From: Neurospora intermedia
Taxonomy: Eukaryota; Ascomycota; Sordariomycetes; Sordariales; Sordariaceae
Direction of reading: 5' to 3'
Assembly: GCA_037102815.1 (NCBI GenBank)
Contig: BTPP01000005.1
Span: 1,364,001 to 1,428,000, forward strand
Length of the DNA stretch: 64,000 nucleotides
Position numbers and translations under genes: made by a program. This document shows, one piece after another, positions 46,623-57,480 of the stretch. The notes below the pieces were generated by a model. That model was not told the DNA's origin. It did not search any database and saw only the letters and a list, made by a program, of their open reading frames with translations. The first letter of the stretch is position 1. Every line of letters begins with the position of its first letter.

Positions 46623-48092
46623 TTATACATGGCTCGGCGTGTTCTTCGCCTGCGTCCAAAAGTTCTCCATCTTCATCTGAGACAGAAACTCTCTGGCCTC
46701 CTGGTCCGTCTCACACACTTTGCTGCTCCATTTCTTGAATGACTGCGTCTTGGACTCGCCCTCAAATATGAGTTGGCACTTGTTATTCGACAAGTCCTTC
46801 AACATGCCTTGCTCATCCTCCGCTTTCAGCCACTCCCTCACCGCCGCGCCCGACGCGCTGGGTTCCCTATCAAGCGAGGGCACGCTCTCGGTCCAGTCGA
46901 TGCGGCGCATCATTAGCTTCTTGTACGCGTTAACGCTGTGCTCGCCGCCCTCTACAATCACGAGGCAAAACTTGGGGTGCATGATACACGCGCCCGTGAG
47001 CGCGTGCTGTTGGGCATTTTGTCCAATCTTGAAGCGGTGCTTGCCATTGGCTAGACTACCAATCTTGAAGACGAGCGTGTGGACGCCCTTTTGTACGTCC
47101 TTTTGCTGGTTTTGAGCGAGCTTCTCGTGCCGTTGCTCCTTTGTGAGCTTGCGCTCCTCGTTGGACTGCATGTGCTTGTCGAAGCGCTCCTGGATCTCAC
47201 GGTTGACGCGCGCCTCGACGGCCGTCGGATCCTTGACAGCTTCCTCGCCCAGCACGCGCATCAGGTTCGACTTCTTGACCTTGGGTGGCGGGGCCGGTTC
47301 CAGACCGAGACGGATCTTGGCTTGCTTCTCCTTAAGCTCCATCATGCGGCGTTGGCGGCGCAGTTTTTGTTGCTCTTTGGGTGTAAGATACATGGGTTTC
47401 GGCTCAGCGGCGAGCTTGTCCTGCGGTGGCTCGATCGCGACTGGGTGCTGAATGTAGATGGTAACAACGCTGTCGGGGGTGTTGACTTTTATCGAGTCGG
47501 GAATGTTGCTGTAGTCATTGCCGTCGATGAGGCCCTGATCCCACCATTCCACATCCGGGGGCGCCTCTACGACGAAGGCCTTCTCGATGTCTCGGTCCTC
47601 GTCCAGTCCCGCTTTCCTAGCCTGCTCCGCAATCCTCCTCTTCATTTCCTCCAAGGCGGCCTGTCTCCGTAGCGCATTCGCCTGGGCAATGTACTTGCCC
47701 TTCTGGTTGAAGATGAGCTGTCGTGGCTCTTTGGGCTTGCCTTGTGGTCCATGGCTGCTGGTGTCTAGGTAAGGGTTGGCTCGGGGTTGGCCTGTTGTTG
47801 TTGCCGAAGGTATTCGGTGCTCCTTTCTGTTGAATGACTCTGCCACTTTCTGGGCGGCTCGACGGCCTGCTGCGGCGGCCGCGAGAGAGTCCCCGGGTTT
47901 GATGGGTGCGCCGAGGTCTGCGAGGGCAGGATGCAGTGGTGTGTTCAAACCGCCCTTTGCTTTGGAGCCTCCGACTGCTGCAGCGACACGAGCCTTGAGT
48001 GCGGCCATGCGATCGGCGGCGGACTCGGGTTTCTGAACTCGTGAAGTCGCATCATGGCGGGGGCCAAGCCCGCTTGGCTGTCCTCGATCCAT
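46623..48092 (-). CDS. prp3: U4/U6 small nuclear ribonucleoprotein PRP3
   Basis: A single uninterrupted frame of 489 residues from ATG at 48092 to TAA. It is a component of the U4/U6.U5 tri-snRNP, nuclear, holding the U4/U6 duplex before spliceosome activation. The N-terminal third is low-complexity and basic (ADRMAALKARVAAAVGG). The PRP3 domain occupies roughly residues 120-345, with a highly charged coiled-coil-like stretch (KEQQKLRRQRRMMELKEKQ, then EARVNREIQERFDKHM, EERKLTKEQRHEKLA). The C-terminal DUF1115-type domain (about 345-480) includes HTLVFKIG, ALTGACIMHPKFCLVIVEGG and MMRRIDWTE, the diagnostic block. Length is similar to yeast Prp3 (469). It is divergent from the RNA polymerase I gene with 0.9 kb between start codons. 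Confidence 0.95.
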   Translation of the reverse strand: MDRGQPSGLGPRHDATSRVQKPESAADRMAALKARVAAAVGGSKAKGGLNTPLHPALADLGAPIKPGDSLAAAAAGRRAAQKVAESFNRKEHRIPSATTTGQPRANPYLDTSSHGPQGKPKEPRQLIFNQKGKYIAQANALRRQAALEEMKRRIAEQARKAGLDEDRDIEKAFVVEAPPDVEWWDQGLIDGNDYSNIPDSIKVNTPDSVVTIYIQHPVAIEPPQDKLAAEPKPMYLTPKEQQKLRRQRRMMELKEKQAKIRLGLEPAPPPKVKKSNLMRVLGEEAVKDPTAVEARVNREIQERFDKHMQSNEERKLTKEQRHEKLAQNQQKDVQKGVHTLVFKIGSLANGKHRFKIGQNAQQHALTGACIMHPKFCLVIVEGGEHSVNAYKKLMMRRIDWTESVPSLDREPSASGAAVREWLKAEDEQGMLKDLSNNKCQLIFEGESKTQSFKKWSSKVCETDQEAREFLSQMKMENFWTQAKNTPSHV

Positions 48093-48993
48093 ATTGATGT
48101 GAAATGCGGGCTGTCTGGTAGGAAGAGTCGGCTTGTCAAGTGATACAGGAAGAGGTCGAGGTTCTTCGTAAAGTTGCCGGGATGTGATGACAAGGCGCGA
48201 AGGTCGGGAGCTGGAAGCTACACTAGATCGAGTTTACTATGGCGAATGGCGCCGCGCTTCAGGTAGTGTAATGGGTACCAAGTCTCAAGTGGATGAATGT
48301 GGTTCGCAATATCGATATCAGATTGCCCCAGTCAGGTCCCGGCCCTGATGATTAAGAATCCGTCGAGGTCCCGTCGTGATGGAAAGTACCTAGATTTGGA
48401 AAATGAGGTCGAGGAAACAAAACAAAACGTGGTAGTTTGCAGTGATGAAAGCGCCAGACGACAAGGAACCCAGTGGAATGCCTGAAAGCGAATTGATTGA
48501 ACGTGATGAAGGCCACTGCTGACTACACTGCGATAGGTAGTGTTGAATCAGTGGACGGGATCTACTAACAAAATGGAGTCCCGTCAGCCAAGGAAGCCAG
48601 CCGGGCCACCGCCCACCGAGATGCACGCTGGGCTTATGTACGAGTTCCCCACAGGCATAACAGCGAATTTTGCCGGCCGCGACCGCCAAAAAATATTCTT
48701 TCGCGGCAGCTCCATCTCAAAGTTCCCACCAATGGGCGAAGCTGTAGACTGTGATTGACTGCAGTGGCATAGCGAAAGGCTTTTGGCTGTGTAAACACCC
48801 TGAAGGCTCAGTTTACTCGATATCTTGCCTTTTTTTTTCTACTCTTTTTTTTTTGTTGTTTTTGGCCTTGCAAGTTGCCGCTGTCTCCCCCACGACCGTG
48901 CACACTTGCCTGCGGCCCTCCTTCAGACGGAAAACCCTCGCCATGGGATTGTAAAGATTCCGACTTCGTAACCATACACCACTCTCGCCCACC
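48093..48993. promoter_or_regulatory. Divergent PRP3/RPA190 promoter region
   Basis: 901 bp between the two start codons. A T-rich tract (about 48,828-48,862) precedes the RPA190 leader, and no TATA box is evident on either side. Splicing and rRNA-transcription genes sharing one promoter would allow common growth-rate control, but that is inference. Confidence 0.45.
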
Positions 48994-51900
48994 ATGAATA
49001 TTTCGCAGCCCGTGTCGTCCTCTCTGGACAGCGTCGAGTTCACCTTCCTGACCGACACCGAGATCCGCGCCGTCTCGGTGCGCAAGATTGAGAACGAGAG
49101 CACCTTCGACAGCCTGCTGAACCCCGTCCCCGGCGGTCTCTACGACCCTGCCTTGGGTTCCTGGGGCGACTCACTGTGAGACTCCCCGCCCCGTCGTCTA
49201 CTTTCTCTCAACGTGAAAGGTTGGTGGTTTGGATAGTGGTGTTGACTGATGTGACCCTCTGCTGAATAGCTGCACAACATGTAACCTTGGCCAGTCGCAA
49301 TGTCCCGGCCATCCCGGCCACATCGAGCTCCCCGTGCCCGTCTATCACCCCGTCTTCATGGACCAGGCATACCGTCTGCTGCGCGCGCAATGTGTTTACT
49401 GCCACCGGTTCCGCCTTCCCCGGAGGGAAATCCACCGCTACTCCTGCATGCTCCGTCTGCTGCAGTGTGGCCTTCTCAAGGAGGCTCAGATGATCGACTC
49501 TTTCGGCGAAAGCGAGTTCGGCTCCGCCATCCGCCAATTCCAGCTGGCCGACGTGCCCGAGATGGAGGATGACGAGGCTGAGGAGGAGGGAAATAACCTG
49601 AACGACAGCACCATCCGCCAACGGGAAGCATATGTCCGCGCTGTTCTTCGCGATTATAGGACTAAGGTTACTATGCGCGACATCAACAAGGGCAAGCACG
49701 AAGGCGCCGCCGATATGCGCAGGGCTCTCGTCAAGGAGTTTCTGGCTGCCATCATCAAGGACAAGAAGTGCAGGACCTGCGACGGCATCTCTCCCGTCTA
49801 CCGCAAGGATCGGTACACCAAGATTTTCGAGCGCGACCTCACACAAAAGGAGAAGGCCGCCATGGCCCAGGCTGGCAGGAAGCGTGCCGACGCGCTGGCC
49901 ATGAAGGGCGGTAAGAAGAAGGGTCATGATGATGACGAGGGAATCGCCGATATCGAGTCAACAGCCAGCGAATCCGACAACAGTGAAGGAGAGGGCGAAG
50001 AGCTCGACGAGAACGGCGATGTTGTCATGGCGGACGCGGGCAGCAAGACCAAGGCGAAGGAGAAGGCCGAGAAGAGGGCCCTTCCTCAGAGATACATCAG
50101 CTCTCTCGAGGTCAAGGAGAGGTTAAACTTCCTCTTCCAGAAGGAGCAAGAGATTGTTTCTTTGCTCTTTAGCTCCAAGCCTCGCCCCAAGCACGCGAAG
50201 CCGATGACCGCCGACATGTTCTTCATCCAGACACTTCTCGTCCCTCCCAACAAATTCAGACCCGAGGCTAGAATGGGCGACCAAGTAACGGAAGCGCAGC
50301 AAAACAGTCTCTACAAGCTGATCCTCAGGGGGTCGTCTATGGTCGCCCAGATCTCTCGCGAGGTTTCCGAAACCGCCAAGGGTAATGCTCCCGAGGACGG
50401 ACGCAGGGCCAGGGATATCAATGCGCTCTACCAGGCGTGGACACAGCTTCAAGACGCCGTCAACTCCTTGATCGATCGCGATAAGAACCCCGTCCAGGGT
50501 GCTGCTGGAAAGCGCAACGAGGACGGTATCAAGCAGAAGCTCGAGAAGAAGGAGGGTCTCTTCCGCAAGAACATGATGGGTAAGCGTGTCAACTTTGCCG
50601 CCAGATCCGTCATCTCTCCCGACCCCAACATCGAGACCAGCGAGATCGGTGTTCCTCCGGTATTCGCCAGGAAGCTCACATACCCCGAGCCCGTAACGAG
50701 TCACAACTACCACGATCTCAAGAATGCAGTGCAGAACGGTATGGAGAAATGGCCCGGTGCTTCCGCCATTGAGATGGAGAACGGCCAAATCATCAACTTG
50801 AGGAACAAGTCTTCGGAGGAGCGTCAGGCCCTTGCCAACCAGCTCTTAGCCCCGACCAACAACAACTTCAGCGGAGTTCGCAACAAGAAGGTCCACCGCC
50901 ACCTTACCAACGGTGATGTCGTCCTCATGAACCGTCAGCCCACCCTTCATAAGCCCTCCATCATGGGTCACAGAGTCAGAGTGCTGCCGGGCGAGAAGAC
51001 GATTCGCATGCACTACGCCAACTGCAATACCTACAACGCCGATTTCGATGGTGATGAGATGAACATGCATTTCCCCCAAAACGAAATTGCCCGTGCCGAG
51101 GCCCTTCAGCTCGCCGACACTGATCACCAGTACATCTCCGGCACCGCTGGCAAGCCTCTCCGCGGTCTTATTCAGGATCATTTGTCCGTTTCCGTTATTC
51201 TGTGTAACAAGGACACCTTCTTCGATCGGGCCAACTACCATCAACTCATCTACGCCGCTCTCCGGCCCGAGAGTGGTCACATTATGGGAGACAAGATTGA
51301 GCTTTTGCCGCCGGCGATCATCAAGCCGGTTCCCCGCTGGACGGGTAAGCAAGTCATTACCACAATCCTCAAGAACATCAAGCCCCCAAATTGCGGTGAT
51401 TTGTGGATGAACGGCTCTACACAAGTCAAGGCTCATCAGTGGGGTGACCATGCCCCAGAAGAAGGCCAGGTCACTTTCCGTGATGGAGAGTTCATCACCG
51501 GTATCCTCGACAAGTCTCAGCTGGGTCCCAGCAGTGGTGGTTTGATTCACTCGATTCACGAAGTTTACGGCCCCTCAGCTGCTGGCAAGCTCCTCAGTTG
51601 CATGGGTCGTCTCCTCACTCGTTACCTGGCCATGGTTGCCTTTTCGTGCGGTATGGACGATCTAGTCATGACGCCCAAGGGAGAGGCAGACAGAAAGGAG
51701 AAGATCAAGGCCGCCGCTCACATCGGTCTCGAGGTCGCCGCCAAGTATGTGTCGCTCGAGGAGCAGAAGCCTACTCCCGAAGATCCCCTTCTCTTGCAAC
51801 GCTTGGAGGAAGTTATGCGCAACGACAAGAAGCAAGAGAACTTGGATCTTTTGATGAACCAACGCTGCGCCCAACTTTCTAGCGAGATCACCAAGACATG

Positions 51901-54328
51901 TCTTCCTGCTGGTCTGCAAAAGAAGTTCCCCAAGAACCAAATGCAAAGTATGACAACATCAGGTGCTAAGGGTTCTCCTGTCAACGCCAACCTCATCTCT
52001 TGTAACTTGGGTCAGCAGGTTTTGGAAGGTAGACGTGTCCCCGTCATGGTCAGCGGCAAGACTCTCCCTAGTTTCAAGCCCTTCGATACCAATGCCAGAG
52101 CTGGTGGTTACATCGTTCAGCGTTTCTTGACTGGTATTCGCCCCCAGGAGTACTACTTCCATCACATGGCCGGTCGTGAGGGTCTTATCGACACAGCCGT
52201 CAAGACATCGCGTTCCGGTTACCTTCAGAGATGTTTGATCAAGGGTATGGAAGGTCTCAAGGTCGCTTACGACACCTCGGTCAGAGACTCGGACGGCTCC
52301 ATCATCCAGTTCCTGTTTGGTGAGGATGGTATCGATATCTCCAAGCAAAAGTACTTGAACGACTTCGAGTTCGTCCTCCGCAACCTGAAATCCGAGTTGG
52401 CGCATCTCCACTACTCGGAAGAGGGTACTCAGGCTCTCTTCGAGCACAAGGATGAGATGATCAAGCGGATGAAGGCTGCCATCAAGTCGAGGGATACCCG
52501 CAACCCGCTCAACCCGATCGAGTCGGATGTTGACCCTGCCTTGTATGCTTTCGCTACTTCGGAGAACTTCTTCGAGAAGATGACCAAGTACGTCAAGGAG
52601 AACAAGGATGGCTTGATCAAGGAGAAGAAGGGTGACTCCTCTGGCATCATTGTTCGCAAGAATGCCGAGAAGATTTTGGCGGCCAAGTACATCAGGTCGT
52701 TGGTGGAGCCTGGTGAGGCTGTTGGTATCGTGGCCGGTCAGTCCGTCGGTGAGCCCTCGACACAGATGACACTGAACACCTTCCATTTGGCTGGTCACTC
52801 TGCCAAGAACGTCACACTGGGTATCCCCCGTCTTCGTGAGATTCTCATGACAGCTTCTGCCAAGATTTCGACTCCTGCCATGACCCTCTACCCCAACGCT
52901 GAGCTCTCTGATACAGACTGCGAGCGGTTTGCCAAGTCCATCAGCATTCTTCCCCTGGCCGATGTTACCAAGGAGGTTACCGTCAGGGAGAAGATGGGCC
53001 GTGGCTTGGGCTACCCTCTTGCTAAGCTCTTCGAGATCAGGTTGCGCTTCTTCCCATCTGAGGAGTACTGCAAGACATACGCGATCGAGATTGCGGATGT
53101 TCTTGCGACTGTTGAGAGGAAGTTCGTGCCCCTGCTTGGTCAGCTCACCAAGAAGGAAATCAAGAAGAAGTACAAGGAGAACTCTGCTGCCACTCCCGAG
53201 ATCGGTGTCAAGGTTGGCACTGTGGAGATGGCGGCGCCCGACGGCGAGCGTGCTGTCGGCGAGGACGGCGACGCGGACGACGATGACGACGGTGATGATG
53301 ACGCCACCAACGCCAAGAGCAGAGCCAATAGACACGAGGCAGTGTCCTACGGCCCCAACGACGACGATGATGATGCCATCCAGAAGTCTCTACAGCGCGC
53401 GGATGACGGTGAGGAGGAGGGCGAGGAGAGACTTGAGTTCGACGACGAAGGCTACGGCGGTAGCCCTGAGCCCGAGGACCGCAACGCCGACGGCGATATG
53501 TCCGTGTACAAGTCTCGATCACGCGAGACCCGTATCAAGGACAAGAACGACTTCGTTGCCCGCTTCCACTGCGACGAGCAAGGCGGCGAGTGGTGTGAGA
53601 TGATCCTCGAGTTCGATCCTGCGACACCCAAGATTCTCATGCTCAACCTCGTCACCGAGGCTGTCAAGAAGGCGCTCATCCAGCAGATTCCCAGACTCGG
53701 CACCGCGACATTCGTTGTGGAGAACAAGGAGCGTCTTGTCCACACCGAAGGCTCCAACATCAAGGCCATGCAGCAGTATGCCGATTACATCAACCCCAAC
53801 AAGATCATGACCAACGACATTGCCCAAGTGCTCGAGATCTATGGTGTTGAGGCCGCCAGGAACAGCATCGTTCGCGAGTTGAGCGGTGTCTTCAAGGGTC
53901 ACGGTATCGGTGTCGACCCCCGCCATCTGAACCTCATTGGCGACTACATGACCAGGTACGATTTCATTTCTCGATTTGATATAAACAAGCAACAAGTCAC
54001 TGACTAGCAATTTTTACAGAAACGGTGGCTTCACTCCTTTCAACCGTATGGGTTTGACCGGCAACGTCAGTCCCTTCACCAAGATGAGTTACGGTACGTT
54101 ATCATCCATTGGCCGTCCATTGCCTTTCCTGTAGCCTGAGCTCATTACTAACATGTCACAACAGAAACCACCGTCGGCTTCCTCAAGGACGCCGTTCTCG
54201 ACGGCGATTGGGACAGCCTCGACACCCCATCGGGCAGACTGGTTGTCGGTAAGCTGGGTGTCACCGGTACCGGCTCGTTCGACGTTTTCACCAAGGTGCC
54301 TACTGAGCACCACTCTCATGTGCTATAA
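48994..54328 (+). CDS. rpa190: DNA-directed RNA polymerase I largest subunit (RPA190)
   Basis: Model: join(48994..49175, 49270..53955, 54020..54093, 54165..54328), 1701 residues. It is the catalytic subunit of nucleolar RNA polymerase I, which makes the large rRNA precursor. The clamp zinc site C62-C65-C72-H75 is formed only after removing intron 1, which fixes the start exon; a second pair, CVYC, follows near 102. The metal-binding catalytic loop NADFDGDEMNMHFP begins at N650, with Asp 652, 654 and 656. LGPSSGGLIHSIHEVYG and FSCGMDDLVMTPKGE are polymerase I-type rather than II or III, and there is no CTD heptad tail. An acidic Asp/Glu-rich insertion lies at about 1390-1470 in the jaw, as in other RPA190 proteins; another is near 200-235. 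Introns are 94, 64 and 71 bp with GTGAGA, GTACGA and GTACGT donors; the last two have CTGAC and CTAAC branches. It ends PTEHHSHVL. Confidence 0.97.
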
Positions 54329-55560
54329 GTGACACACACACGCACCTCTGGGGGGGTGAGTGAGTGTGTACGTGTCTGTCTTGTCGTGGCGTTGGCGTGT
54401 CGTGTCGCATGTTGGTCGTTTGATGATAAAGCCGGGTGTACAAAAATGTGCGAATGGACATAGTAGGGAAGGAACATGGAGAAATGAAATGCATCAATCA
54501 CTCAATCTTGATAGAATAGGTAGTCCACGCCCGACGTGGACTTGGCGGCGAAAAATGGGTTTGGTGTTTTGTAATATCTTTGCTTTATTGCTGTCTGGTT
54601 CTTGGTAGAAATTTATTATTTCACATAGATCAACAATTCACATGGTAGATATCACACTTTGTTCTAAGGAGATACAATGTCTTGATGGATCTTTGACACC
54701 CATAGTGTGTTGCCTAGCTAGCCCTCTTGTGATGATGTCTCTCGACACTTGATAATGAAGACTCACAGCCACTTTGTTCTGGACAAATACAGCACCGAGT
54801 CGTTTGTTGACTTGATCTCACCCCCTATTTATTCCCCTACAAATACAGCTACGATGATCCTCCTCTTTAACACATCCCAGATCTGCAGTACAATGGGGAC
54901 TAAGCCAAATACTAGATAGGTAAAAGACACAAACAATCAGTGTCTTCTGCTGATAATGTAGCTTCAACCTCACACTCCGTCGATGGCTTACCAGATAATA
55001 ACCCCTTCCCCATATCTCGTTCCCAAAACAAACAAGCACATCTCTCAGCTTGGTAACTCCCGGTGTTGGACCTTCCGTACTTCTTGAACCACGCAAGTCA
55101 AGAACTAAATAAATCATCACCTATCTGACGACAAGGCTGGTAGGATAGCTTCACACAAAGCAACTTAGCCCAACTCGACTCGATACTCCAGCGCCCCGCC
55201 ATTACATTATGCCGTTGCCGTTCCCGTTGCCATTGCTGTTGCCCTTCTCCGTCCTCATCAAGGCTAGTTTCATTGCTATCCCTCTTCCCTCTTCAATGTC
55301 TGTACCCGACAATGTTATCTGTGCTCCTCTACTTACCTTTTTGTTCTGCGCACAAAAGCTTTTTTTTTTTCTCACTCAAAAGACACCCACGCTTGTATCG
55401 ATACGTATCTTGTTGCATTCCACCCGTCTTCGTTGTTCATGTTCCTTGTGTTCATGTGTTCATGTCTTCCTCTCTCTCTCTCTCCGGTGTAGTGTATATC
55501 CGTTTACCACCAGCTCCTGCCACGCACAGAATACCTACATAGCACAGAATAACACAGTAA

Positions 55561-55597
55561 CACAGCACAGCACAGCACAGCACAGCACAGCACAGCA
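55561..55597. repeat. CACAG pentanucleotide microsatellite, seven units
   Basis: Seven exact tandem CACAG units, followed within a few bases by a short CGAT repeat near 55605. Confidence 0.95.
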
Positions 55598-55953
55598 TAT
55601 CGACCGATCGATCGATCCATACATTTATTTATCTATGCAGCATTACCGGCCGGCTCTGTTCCGCTCGGAGTTTCTACACTAGAACAACAACTCAAACTCA
55701 AACTCAAACCCATGCTTTCCCAAGTTCCAGGATCTCCTCAAAAGGCACCCAGCCCATTAAACTTGCCGTCTTACTGGAGATATGAATGAGGTCGCCGTTG
55801 GTTCGTGGGTTGGTGGGGCAAGAAGCCTAACCAACTCACTGGGTTTTGTCATATTCAAATCCAGATCCAGATCCAGATCTCGAAGACGGGTGGATAACCC
55901 GAGATCGCCTACAAGGAAGGTAGCGTACTTGAGATTCGAGTCTTGGCCAATAA

Positions 55954-56050
55954 CGATGACGATAACAATGATGATGATGATGAGGCTAAGGAGGATGAGG
56001 ATGGTGATGATGTCGATGATGATATCGATGATGAAGTCGATGATGGTGGT
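55954..56050. repeat. Imperfect GAT-rich tract
   Basis: Interrupted GAT/GAC/AAT triplets, open in several frames as poly-Asp, poly-Met or poly-Ile. It lies in the convergent intergenic region and shows no other sign of coding. Confidence 0.7.
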
Positions 56051-57480
56051 AATGGATACTCGGCACTGCTTCACCAGAAGAGATATGGAACCGAAACGCC
56101 GGTGACGGACAAGTGATGTCTATCTAATACACTACATCCAGGTATTTTACAAGCTATCTTGGTTGTTGTTGAAGGGTTTAGTGATTTGGTAGCGTTGAAG
56201 TGTGCTGCTCTTGGTCGCTGCGGAACCGCTGTCCGCTGCCAAGTCCAAGATCCCTTGGTTGGTATTACGGTGCAAAACATACGACAATCACGCCGTCATC
56301 ACGAGATGGGTGTTATCTTTTTCTGTTTGATGCTTTCAGTGATTGTTGATCATTTCTATCTATAGTACATGATAAAGAAAGAGCATCTGTGAAGATCGCC
56401 GTTCTTTGCATTCTTTCCATCCTTCCTTGTTCCTTTTTCATTTTCCAGTCATGAGCATCGTCATTCTTCTCTTTTTATACCTGTAAACTCTAGGACCCCC
56501 CGCTTTCCAAAGTTGAGTGTATAATGATGTGAACTGTACAGAAAATGTCGAGAAAAGAAAAGTCGTAATACATAAGTTTGCCCAAAATAGTACAAGATCT
56601 CCCGCAATGACGCCGAACTATTGAAAAACCAAACCCGCTTATGATAGGATGAAAATGCTCGGCTGAAAAATGAAAACAAAACAAAAAAAATAATGACCCG
56701 CATTTGGAAATCCACCTGTTCGCAGTAACTTCTCTCGCTAAAATCATCGCTGATAAGTACCGGACAAGCTCAGAAAGTGCCTAACCCGTGTCTGATGTCA
56801 GGTCTGGACTTGTGCCCCCTTTCATAGTGATGCTGATGATAAATGGCGTGGTGTGGACAACCGGGTCCAGAGGTTGGAAATGACGTCATATGGCGGGTGC
56901 ACAAAGACCGTTCCCAGTTCAGGCTTTCTCAGGCAGCGTTTGGGAAAGCCGGTGATTTGCCAGAAACAGCCGTGTTCAAACAATACTCCTCAGCATCTTT
57001 CCGACCCGCTCGGCTGGCCTCGCTGCTCCTTCCGCGTGGCTGAGCAACACCGACAAAAATCAATGATGCAGGAGCGCGGAAAACAGAAACTGCGCAAAAG
57101 GCCAAAGACGGCAAGGAACGCCAAAGACCCTGCAGCGAGCGACGCCATGACGGACCCTGAATTTGGGCGGGGTGCCACGGGAGACTCACTCCGGCCAATC
57201 AGAGGGCGAACTTGGGTTGCAAGCCCATGTCTCACACTAGAGCCCCTCCCTTTCTGGCCTGCCCAGCCCAGCCTGTCCAGTAGCGTGCTGCAACCGCAGA
57301 CGTCATCACTGTGAAAGTGATTGCATCGCGCTCTGATGACGGAGTCGAATGCAATTTGGCGATGTGATCGACAAAGACAGAGCATGTCTAGTTCCTGCAC
57401 GCTATGACGGTAGATTGGACCCTGAATTTCAGAAGCGATGACGCTTTTGCCAATCAGGAACACACGGGTGTTTTCAGCAT

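Larger units (their letters stand above)
54329..57480. other. 3.2-kb intergenic region between convergent RPA190 and rpn-4
   Basis: No gene could be supported. It contains the two 3' ends, a CACAG pentanucleotide repeat, three CCAGAT units near 55860-55877 and an imperfect GAT tract at about 55954-56050, the last producing low-complexity false frames. No RNA gene was recognised. Confidence 0.55.

Noticed and set aside
51959-53335. 458-codon open frame antisense to RPA190
   Set aside because: Same codon-bias shadow; the sense strand encodes conserved polymerase sequence throughout.
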